Source of the DNA: Plantago major
Taxonomy: Eukaryota > Streptophyta > Magnoliopsida > Lamiales > Plantaginaceae
Length of the DNA: 64,000 bases
Assembly: GCA_026545765.1 (NCBI GenBank)
Contig: CM048843.1
Coordinates: 11,121,501 to 11,185,500, forward strand
Direction of reading: 5' to 3'
Of the stretch, positions 55,003 to 64,000 are shown piece by piece (positions within the stretch are counted from its first letter, which is position 1; every line of letters begins with the position of its first letter). Position numbers and translations under genes: made by a program. The notes below the pieces were generated by a model. The model was not told where the DNA came from, made no database searches, and saw only the letters and a list, made by a program, of their open reading frames with translations.

Positions 55003-58000
55003 CTATGGATCAGTCTGCAAATTTCCTATCACCAAACCTTTTGATGTCATGTAATAATCATAAAGAAGAGTTCGATAAGCATCTCTGCTTTCTCCGCAAA
55101 TCCACGATCTCTTTATAGGTTTTGGTAGATTTTTCTTGGAAAAATGCTTGACCCATAGGTACTTTCCCCACTTCCAGCATGCTCTATTACGATATCTCAA
55201 AGCTTGAAGTATTCAGAGATAATCTTCGGATATCCGATGTCACCCTTGTATTGATCTTCCGCCGATAGAACGACTCATGTGGTTCCACAAAGAAGTCTTG
55301 GTCTTGTGCCTGTTCTGTGATATTCGTAATTTTGTGCACATCATCCGCTTTCCATATGGACAATCATCGAGAGGTCCTTCGCCTTCTCTTGACAACTTCA
55401 AAATCCAACCATGCTTTGATGTGATTGGTGTTGATCAAGGTAGTTTATTCTTTCTCCATGCCATAAGTTGTTTAAGGATTGGTTCGAAATCTTGAATTTA
55501 CCAATAGATGCTTAAGTTCCGTAATCCAATAGCCATTTTTCCGATTGATGCACCAGAGACAGAGGAATCATTGTCATACTTCACATACTCAATTTTGGCT
55601 TCTTCCGCCCGAGTGGAAGTTGACTTTGTCTTTGCTCACTCTCGATCTGCTCTTTCATCTTGAATTCTCTTTGGGGTTGTTGTTGAAGAACCACCACCTG
55701 GATAGACTTGGTATTTCCAGAGGGTGTTTTAGCTGCTAGTGGCTTTGCAGCTATGGGCTCAGTTAGGCTTTCAATTTTCCTTTTTCTGTGAAGAGGAGCT
55801 TCATCTTCATCAGTCTCTTCATCATCATCAAGATCAATTCTTGTGAGATCTTTACAGCCTTCTTCATTGCCCTGGGACTTGATTTGACCTTCTTCTTCTT
55901 CTTCTTCTTCAGAAGATTCATCAATCCCTCTAACTTGTCTTCTCCTTGGAGCCTTGGTACTCCTTGGAGGTTTCTGTGCCATGGCCCTTGTTACCATTTT
56001 GGTTCCTTCAGTAGGTTTCTGGGAAGCAGCTTGGCTTGAGGAGGGTTCATTGATTCTGAGTGGTGGCTGGGAAGTTTTTCTTCTTCCTTTCTGAGCCGCA
56101 CCAACTCCAGATTTCTTCTTGATTTCATCTCCTTCTTCGCATTCCCCCTGACTTTGAGGTCCAGATTTGTACTTTCTTTCCCACTTAGTCATTGTTGGCT
56201 GACTCAGTCTCATAAAGGAATCTGAGAGAGAGTTGAAGTGCCCTTGTAGATAGTTATAGGCACTGACCAACTTCTGAAGTTCGGCTTTGAGCTCCTGATT
56301 TTGCTTGATAAGTCCATTGTCCTTATCAGTGAGCTCTGCCAATGGGCCTAGGATGGCATCTGCTTCCAAAGCAGTAACTTGCCTCTTGAAAAGCTTTTTC
56401 AGCTAAAGACACATCATCGTCCCTTATCATTCCCAGATCTTTCTGAGCAATGACCATGCTAGTAGTTCTCTGAGTGATGAGCTCAGTGAACTTTCTCATT
56501 TCAGAGGGGACTGAGGCAATTACTTCCTTGTTCTGTGAAGACATCTCCTTATTCAGAGTAGCCAAGATTGCACCGCTCATGTATTCATGGAGTGGACGTT
56601 TGGCAGTTTGTTGAAGATTGTAGGAGCAATCAACTTTCTTTTCATGTGAGAAACCGCTAAATGTTCATGGCGGTGCTCTGCCAAAGTCTTGTCTTCTTCA
56701 TCATCTGAGTGATTAGCCCAGTGATATTCATCCTCTGGACATTTTCATCGATCGTATCAAGTCCAAAGAACCATCTCGAATTGGTTTTTCCTTTACGGAG
56801 GAGGATGGTACTTCTTTCGAAGATGATGCAGCCTTAGCATCATGCTTGACTTCAGATACTTCTTCAGTATCGAGTTCTTTGGTGATCTCTTGCACATCAT
56901 CCCGTAGCTCTTTAACCTCAGAGTAAGCAATCATTTCTTCTAAGTATAGATCTTGTAGTTGATCAATCTTATCTCTGGATTTAGCTATTTGATCTTCCAG
57001 TTGAAGATGGAGCTGTTGTTCTTCCAACAGCTTGTTATGCGAGTTGAAAGATCTGGTTTGAATGTTTAAGATTTTCTGATTGGTTTCTTCAGAAAGCTCA
57101 ACTACTTGCTCAGTAGTAACTGCGTGTTGGTTAGAAGATGGATGAGTAGATTTCTGAGGTGATGAGGACGGAGATTTCTGTGAAGTCTTCTCGCTTGCTT
57201 TTCAAATTGAGGCATTGTTTCTCTGTGAAATTCCTCCGGTCCCTGGTGCAGGGGCATCATCATCATCCTTTTTGTCATTATCATCCTTTTGGTGATGGTC
57301 AGTGGGAGGTTCATCAAAGTAATTTTCATTCATTTCTTCCTCCTCATCATCTTCAGATTCAAGATTGATCACTTCCGGGATAGTGATCTTCTGCCCATTA
57401 ACTTCTTCTTGTTCAGAAGGTATGAATTGCGTAGTCCGGGGTGACTAGCTTGAATGCCATCCGTAATCTTGTCGACCATCCGCCTGCTCAAAGGCATGTA
57501 TCAAACTATGTGCCACTTCTCCGAAAAGTCCTTATGTAGTAGAGTCAGAATCAGAGTCGCTCGTAGGGAACATTGCTTGGACATATGTTTCCAGGTCAAG
57601 AGCTCGTGCTCGCTGGTTGGTTGATCAGTGATTCTCAATATTTCAGAGAGATCAGAGCACCTTAACTTCTGCCATTTCTTGAAGCATTGAATATGCTTTG
57701 GCAAGGTGTGAGCTTTGAAGAAGTGAAGTAGGTCCTTTGTTTCTTCAATGGGAACCTGCTTTGCATCTGTTTGAGCCTGAAAGAAAGAGTTTTGAGTGAG
57801 TTTTAAAGCTTTTGTAGATATCTGAGTAAGTGTAGTTTAGTTTCTGAGTTACCTGAGTAAGAACATCAGGCTCAGATACTTGTTCTACTGAGACGATTGG
57901 TGTCTCAGATATCTTGTTGTGAGGTGGAGACTTGGAAGTCTGGTCCTCATCAACCTTTCTTTCTTGAACCTGAGAAAAATACAATACTTAGGAAATAGTT

Positions 58001-60476
58001 TGAAAGAATCTGTGCATAAATATGATTTTAATGAATTCTGATTTGAGCTACTTACTTCCTCATCAGGAAGCTCAGATTCATTTTTCTCAGAAACTTGTGC
58101 AGTTTCTGGTGTTCTTTCGAGTGATGTTGCCTTAGGGGCTTCATCAATTTCCATTGATGCAGGGGAAGTCGGAACTTTATCCCCTTGCATTTCTACTTCT
58201 GAAATAGCCTGTAAGTAGAAAGTATTGAATATTAGAAGAGATAAAAGATAACCCAGGATGAAGAATACTTGTCACTTGATTGTCATATACCTTCAAGTTT
58301 GAAGGCTCATGATGTGTTCTTGAAACCTGCTGGTTTCGGTTTGTCTCTGCATTTCGCTTTATCTTCTTCCATCTCGCTTGGAGCCCGTTAGAAACATTTA
58401 TCATGAATGAGCATACAAACATTTTTATGAAAAGTTAGTTCTCTTTAAGAATCATTTACCGTGGCATGTGCTCGATTTCTCAAGAGTTGAGGTTGAAGGA
58501 ACCTCTTTTCAAGATTCGAGGTAAGCTTCTCCTTCCTCTTGTTTCGCATTTCTAACTCACCAGAATAACAAAGAAATTCTTATAAGGTAACAAGATTTAT
58601 AAGTATAAAATTTTTCACAAGGTAAGAGTTAAACCACCATTTACCCGAAAGCTTCAGTCGATTGGTCTCGAACTTGTGACCTTTCTATACATTGGTCGTC
58701 TTGTCCCGATCAGCTTTTTGTTTGAAGTTTCGTACTTCACACCTTTCCGAGTATGCAACTCCCGCTTCCTCCTGGTTGATCATTCGAGTAGATGTCTCGG
58801 CTTGATCCTCTCATCGAGTCAGGGGAACCTACTCAATTACAGGATTTTCTTCAAAGATATCGTATTGTCGGTAATTCAAAATGGAGTTCATTTACCATTT
58901 CATCAACCACTCGTGGTTGTTGTGGTTGTTGTGGTTGTCTGGAAGCAGAAGATTGATCAGTAGAATGTTCTTCCAGATTTTTAGATGTGGCATTTCCATC
59001 AAAGATTCCGCCAAAGACAAAATACCACTCATCGTGGCTTTGTGAAGTTGTTCAAGAGAGACATTCCCGATGATGTGTTTGCACCAACAACCTTTGCTAT
59101 AGGTTCAAGAACTGTGGTGTAGGTTCTTCTTCGATACCTTATCACCGCCATTTTTCAAGAACCTTAGCCCTCTTTGTTCTTTCTAGGACTTGAGAAATGA
59201 CTAGTTCATCATCTTCATCGCCGAGCTCATCAAGATTGGGAACCGATTGGTCCATTACTCCGCGGTTTCTGGGGCTTGGTGCTTTTCACCACTCTTGGCA
59301 AGATTTATGAGTTCATCGCCAAAGGCTTCGCATTAGTCGCAACATTTCCGAAAGCACTTTCTCTTCCGAGTCTACTTGTTCAAGAGTTGATAACTCTTTG
59401 CAAAGATTGATGAGTTCATCCGCCATTATCAGTTCATCGAATGCCCGCAGATATCCGAGAATTGACAACCTCTTTGGGTGTGTCTTCCGATTTGCTGCCA
59501 GACTTCTTTCTTGAAGTTACGGCTTCGTCGCAACCTTTCTTCTTGATATCTTTTGATTTTCGCTTCTTAGGACCTTTCCGAGACCCAAGAACCTTTTCAT
59601 CGATTTGTATACTCATACTTGTAGAGTAAGTTATCGCTATTTCAAATTGCCTCTAAGCTTAATGCCAAGCTTTTCCAAAGAAGTAGCATATCTTCGCACC
59701 ATAACCCATCGTGGCCTTTGCTCGCCTAGTCCTTTGACAATCTTAGGCTCAAGCCTTGAATCTTCTTCACGAACTTCATGAAGGCGCATTTTCCCAGCTT
59801 AAAAGGGTTTTCCAAATTTTGTCTTGTTGATTCAGAAGAACATCATGATCCATCGCTTCGCTTATCCGGTCAAGACCTCCTTGTAGACCATCAAAGCATC
59901 CGTGAAGAATGTAAGCCAAGATATCCCGGTGAACCAACAGATGTCCGTTCGGATGTCGAAGCTTGAACTCAAAGGTGTATCCGATTTTCAAGATCACACA
60001 CGCCATCAGAAAGTTCTTTAACACCTTCAAGGAGTTCATCATCCTTGGTGTTTATTTCAAAATCCTTTCCAAGATTTTGAACCTCAAACAACTTACTGAA
60101 AGTTGTTAAGTCCGTAGGATTTTCTTTCCTCGATCGAGGTTTTGATAGACACTATATCGGTGCCTTGAAACACAGAAATAATCCTGAGTTGTTGTAAAAT
60201 TCCAACACATCGAGTGATGAAATTCCACTTGAAAGCAGATAGAAAACCCTTGATTTGTGCCTTTTCAAGCATGTCAAAAATCAATTTTCCGTCTTTGGTT
60301 TTCTATTGCAGAAGGAGGTATTCTCAACCATGGCACCACCCCAAATCATTCTGTGACTTGAAGTCCAATGGTCGGGATTAAAACTCCTACCAATGATTGT
60401 TAATAACCAACTCGTGCTTGCTTTTCAGCCAGCAGTGGAGGATTGGGATTTCGTGTCGAAGTGTTCTTGGAGGCCA
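55003..60476 (-). pseudogene. ORF3 of element II: intron-bearing accessory gene
   Basis: Counterpart of the 15456-20532 gene. ATG at 60476 (MASKNTSTRNPNPPLLAEKQ), TATA at 60661-60672. Parts in order: globular N-terminal half, badly broken, with LVHRDILAYILHGCFDGLQG near 59900; basic cluster KGPKKRKSKDIKKKG near 59570; small exons 58208-58056 (51 codons), 57969-57853 (39) and one starting at 57776; acidic and coiled-coil parts 57329-55581 (MQGDKV is in an exon; DQIAKSRDKIDQLQDLY and QELKAELQKLVSAYNYLQGH are coiled coil); and a C-terminal part near 55560-55003 with GYWITELKHLL. Introns are 86 and 76 bp. Many frame breaks coincide with TCCGA/CGA where element I has TCTGA/CAGA. Confidence 0.68.
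57776..58208 (-). other. ORF3 (element II): conserved small exons
   Basis: Exon 58208-58056 ends GAA|GTAAGT, as its counterpart in element I does. Exon 57969-57853 has 39 codons, the same number as in element I, and starts AG|GTTCAAG. The next exon starts at 57776 after CTTTCTTTCAG|GCTCAA, the same acceptor as in element I. Shared residues include VDEDQTS, PHNK, SELP/TELP and HTL.KH..CF..WQKLR. A fourth exon ends at about 58288 (AAG|GTATAT), but its acceptor AG reads CG, a CTG-to-CCG change. Confidence 0.75.
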
Positions 60477-60660
60477 TCTCTTTATATAGTGTAGGGAATT
60501 GAAATTGGTGTTTGAAAGAGATGTGATTCAAGAATTCTTGCGTAAAACTTAACTGATTTGCAGAGATTGTAGAGGGTTCAAGAGAATCAAGAGAGAATTT
60601 GCTATTTTTGTGCAAGATGAAATTTCGGATTAGGCAAAAGTGATTTCATTTGCTAAAATC

Positions 60661-60672
60661 CTATATATATAG
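60661..60672 (-). promoter_or_regulatory. Candidate internal promoter of ORF3, element II
   Basis: CTATATATATAG inside AATCCTATATATATAGC, identical to the block before ORF3 of element I, 196 bp from the ATG. Confidence 0.6.
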
Positions 60673-61265
60673 CATTGAATCCCAAATGCATAAATACATA
60701 CAAATTGATTTTGTGTGTACGATTCTGATTTGCAAACAAAGTGAGCAAAAGCTAGTTCGGCATTAAATGCTTAGTGGGCCATGTCTGAATTTCAACAGTC
60801 CACTATTTACTGTGAGTTAATTTCCACCGTACAGATCAATCGCTTAACTTCATCGAGGGTCACCATTGCTTCTTCAAAGAATGATCACAATCAAGTGTAA
60901 TTGTGCCCATTTAATGAGTTTTGGCGACTTGCTATCCGAATCACAATTCTGTATGACCAAGGACACCGTCAGATCTCAATCATCTTATACTTAGGATTTT
61001 TCCAAGTTTTCATCAAGATAGAAATAATGCGAGTTTCAAGAGAGTAGTTGATCGCATGCTTATACTATTCTCTTTTGTGTTCCCTGCTTATAGAATGATT
61101 TATATCCGAGTTCCCGCCTCGTAGATCTTAAGCTATCTTTTGCTCTTTATCCTTTTGACTTCGGATTCTGCCTGCATTTCTCTTTTCTGGATACCCGTTC
61201 CAGATACCTCTTCTCTGGATGCCCGTTCCAGATACCTGAACTTTTTCAGTTCATTGGTAGTTCCA

Positions 61266-61790
61266 TTAGTCCAAGACTATGTCTAAGAATCTACTTTCTT
61301 GTAGTGGCTTAGTGAAGATATCTGCAAGTTGGTCTTCAGTGCCAATCTTGAGTATCTCTATATTGCCTTTTTCAACATGGTCTCTGATGAAGTGATGTCT
61401 AATATCAATGTGCTTTGTTCTGGCATGAAATTTAGGATTCTGTGTAATCGCAATAGCACTTGTGTTGTCACAGAAAATGGGAGTTTTCTTCTCATCGAGT
61501 CCATAGTCTTTAAGTTGTTGTTGTATCCACAGAATTTGTGTTGCACAACAACCAGCAGCAATATATTCAGCCTCTGTGGTAGAAGTTGCAATTGAGTTTT
61601 GCTTCTTGCTAAACCATGAGATAAGTCTAGTGCCCAGAAACTGACAAGTTCCTGAGGTGCTTTTCCTATCAAGCAATGATCCAGCATAATTAGCGTCTGA
61701 GTACCCAGCTAAACTCAATCCACTTTCTTTAGGATACCACAATCCTACATCTACTGTACACTTTACATCAATCCTACATCTACTGTACAC
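61266..61790 (-). pseudogene. Element II pol: RNase H part
   Basis: Copia RNase [57 protein letters not shown] and [20 protein letters not shown]. It ends [13 protein letters not shown]. It is separated from the RT frame by a 29-bp tandem duplication (61740-61797) that shifts the frame; the duplicated bases make the spurious start [11 protein letters not shown]. Confidence 0.88.
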
Positions 61791-61797
61791 TTTACAT
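61740..61797. repeat. 29-bp perfect tandem duplication in pol
   Basis: CAATCCTACATCTACTGTAC plus ACTTTACAT occurs twice in a row; element I has a single copy at the same place. Twenty-nine is not a multiple of three, so RT and RNase H are put out of frame. Confidence 0.92.
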
Positions 61798-63544
61798 ACC
61801 TTAATATTTTCATAGCAATGTTGTAGTGTGTCTGCATTGGATTTGTCTGAAATCTAGCACACACTCCAACGGCATATTGAATATCAGGTCTACTTGCAGT
61901 GAGGTAAAGTAGTGAACCTATCAATTTCCTATACTTATGTTCTTCAACACTCTTATCTGATTCAGTATAAGTCATTTTGGTTCCAATGCTCATAGGTACC
62001 TTAGCATTCTTTTCAAAAGGCTTAAGATTGAATTTTGTGAGCATATCTTTTGCATACTTTGTTTGACTAATGAATATTCCATCATTGAGTTGCTTGACTT
62101 GCAATCCTAGGAAATAATTCATTTCTCCCATCATGCTCATCTCAAACTTGCTTTTCATGAGATTTGCAAAGTCATTACAAAGTTGCATGTCCTTAGATCC
62201 AAATATGATGTCATCAACATATACTTGAACTAAGAATAGTTTCCCATCATGATTTAAGGTAAATAAAGTTTTATCAACTTCACCTTTCTTGAAACCACTT
62301 TCCAGAAGGTATTTGGCCAAAGTGTCATACCATGCTCTTGGAGCCTGTTTCAGTCCATACAGAGCTTTCTGTAGTTTATAGACCATTCTACTTTCACCGT
62401 TTAGGAATGCACTTTTGACATCCATCTGATAAACTTTGAAATCTTTATGAGCCGCAAAGGCTAGAAAGAGTCGTATTGCATCCAATCTGGCAACTGGTGC
62501 ATATGACTCGTCAAAATCTAAGCCTTCAATCTGAGTAAATCCCTTGGCAACCAATCTTGCTTTGTTTCTGGTTATTTCACCAGATTCATTCATCTTGTTT
62601 CTGAAAACCCATTTAGTTCCAATCACAGACATTCCTTCTATAAATGGAACTAGTTCCCAGACTTTGTTTCTCTCAAATTGATCCAACTCTTCTTGCATTG
62701 CAGAGATCCAGTCTTGGTCTCCTAATGCTTCTTCTATATTTTTAGGTTCAATATTCGAGATGAAACATCCAAAGAGAGAGTTAGCATTTTCAGCTATTGC
62801 TCTCCTAGTCCTAACACCCTGATTAATTGGTCCAATTATATCCTTTGTAGGATGATCTTTGATCCATTTCATCATAGGTTTAGTGCTAGTAGGATCAATA
62901 TCCAGGTGATCTGAATGTGAATCACTAAGATTTTGATTTGATACTTTTTCAGTATCTGAGATATCTGACATATGGGAAATGTTATGGATATCTGACACTT
63001 TTTCAGTGTTAGAGATATCTGAGACATGCATTTCAGCGTTCTTATTTTCAGATACCTCTTCATGATGAAGGTTCTCAGTAACCTGTTCCATTTCTGGAAA
63101 ACTCATAGGAAATTCCTCATCATGTTTGTGAGTCATCTTGTTGTTACTAGGCTTTTCAAGCTTTTCTACGTCAGAGTCATCCTCACTTTCCATAATGATG
63201 TTTTTCCTTTCTGAGGATTCTTCTTTAGGATCCCTCAGTAATAGTTCTTTGAACCTTTCTGAGATTTCATCAATAGGAGGTGTTTTCTTACTTCCTTCAA
63301 AGAATACAACATGAACTGATTCTTCAATTTTCTTTGTTCTTTTGTTGTAAACTCTGTAAGCTTTGCTGTTTGTGGAATAGCCAAGAAAAACACCTTCATC
63401 TGCCTTTGGTTGAAATGTTCTCAGATAATCTTTTCCGTTGTTTAGAACAAAACATCTACAACCAAATACTCTCATATGTTTGATATTAGGGGGTCTACCA
63501 ACCAAGATTTCATAGGGGTTCCTGTCATGGTGTTTGTTTATCAA
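61763..63544 (-). pseudogene. Element II pol: integrase end and reverse transcriptase
   Basis: A 593-residue open frame: integrase C-terminal text ([40 protein letters not shown]), acidic linker, [19 protein letters not shown], then RT with [45 protein letters not shown] and [10 protein letters not shown]. Between FLNGE and MVYK about 18 residues, including the conserved [11 protein letters not shown] block present in element I, are missing without a shift (junction near 62395). So although long and open, the RT is probably inactive. Confidence 0.92.
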
Positions 63545-63616
63545 GCATCTGTTCTGAGTGTAGCAGGCTGTGTTTACAGCTTCAACCCAATAAATTTCAC
63601 TTATCTCAAAGGTCGC

Positions 63617-63955
63617 CTAGCATTGTCCTTGCAGCTTCTTTAAGGGTTCTGCTTTTTCCTTCGCAACACCATTTTGTTGAGGTGTTCTTACAGAGGAAAG
63701 TTGGTGTTGTATACCTTTGCGTAAAACTCCTTTATGTCTTCGGTTGACAAACTCAGTACCATGGTCTGTTCTGATTGCAGATACCTTGTCATTTTTCATG
63801 ACTTCAAGCTTTTTCAGCAGGTTTGGTATCTCCACCCTGGCATCAGATTTGTGTTTTGGAAAGACAACCCAAGTGAATCTTGAGAAGTCATCTACAACAA
63901 CTAGACCATACTTCTTTCCTGCATAACTAGTTACAGATGATTCAAATAGATCCAT
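63617..63955 (-). pseudogene. Element II pol: integrase core, partial
   Basis: MDLFESSVTSYAGKKYGLVV, then VDDFSRFTWVVFPKHKSDAR and AIRTDHGTEFVNR hold the first two catalytic Asp residues of the DDE triad. QHQLSSVRTPQQNGVAKEKA covers the region of the last catalytic residue (normally HQLSAPRTPQQNGVVERKNR). The frame is broken just after, near 63620. The N-terminal zinc-binding part lies at the window edge or beyond. Confidence 0.88.
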
Positions 63956-64000
63956 GTGTAAAAGTTGCAGTGGTCTAACACTAGAGTGTCTGATTTTGGA

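Larger units (their letters stand above)
51662..64000 (-). mobile_element. Sirevirus-like Ty1/copia element II, cut by window end
   Basis: Related to element I and same orientation. The 3' LTR is 51662-54630, the polypurine tract 54631-54645, ORF3 about 55003-60476, and RNase H, RT and integrase 61266-63955; gag and the 5' LTR lie outside the window. The LTR family is that of the solo LTR at 30377 (GATATCTG palindromes). The left flanking five bases are ACAAC. Confidence 0.92.

Overview
This is a gene-poor, transposon-rich window from a eudicot plant nuclear genome. Supporting signs are a multi-exon F-box/LRR gene with GT-AG introns, L1-type LINEs with a DUF4283-like ORF1, copia elements primed by initiator tRNA-Met, CACTA, MULE-like and Stowaway-like elements, and AT-rich spacers. 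The species cannot be named from the sequence; an asterid is a guess only.

Layout. 0.3-1.8 kb holds a reverse-strand gene for an unrecognised membrane protein with a C-terminal repeat domain. 1.8-5.4 kb is spacer with a Stowaway-like MITE (2.3-2.6 kb), short tandem repeats (2.7-3.2 kb) and a 720-bp inverted-repeat element (4.5-5.2 kb). 5.4-32.5 kb is one LINE split twice: by a reverse-strand Sirevirus-like copia element (8405-28873, 5-bp duplication ATCTC) and by a forward solo LTR (30377-32074, duplication GGATG). The 3' LTR of the copia element carries a 5.2-kb CACTA transposon with decayed transposase. 32.5-40.3 kb is spacer with small MITEs, a captured SOUL/heme-binding gene fragment, a fragment related to the first gene, a 1.06-kb giant hairpin element with a 9-bp duplication, and a Cassandra-like solo LTR carrying 5S-derived sequence. 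40.35-43.94 kb is the best host gene, a seven-exon F-box/LRR protein on the reverse strand with an in-frame uORF. 44.98-47.19 kb is a three-level nest (Stowaway-like MITE, MULE-like element, CACTA). 47.5-51.4 kb has two LINE 3' fragments. 51662 to the window end is a second Sirevirus-like element on the reverse strand, with a 1.3-kb non-autonomous CACTA in its 3' LTR.

Most interesting point. Both copia elements carry, downstream of pol and in the same orientation, a roughly 5-kb accessory gene (ORF3). It appears to have its own TATA box about 200 bp before the ATG, and it has a run of small phase-0 exons split by 76-86-bp GT-AG introns. Exon borders and some exon lengths are conserved between the two elements although the protein has diverged. 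This looks like a spliced, separately promoted gene kept inside a retrotransposon.

Caution. Many differences between homologous repeats fall exactly on CAG/CTG trinucleotides. That suggests systematic base-calling error at CHG-methylated sites, so some apparent frameshifts and stops in the transposons may not be real.
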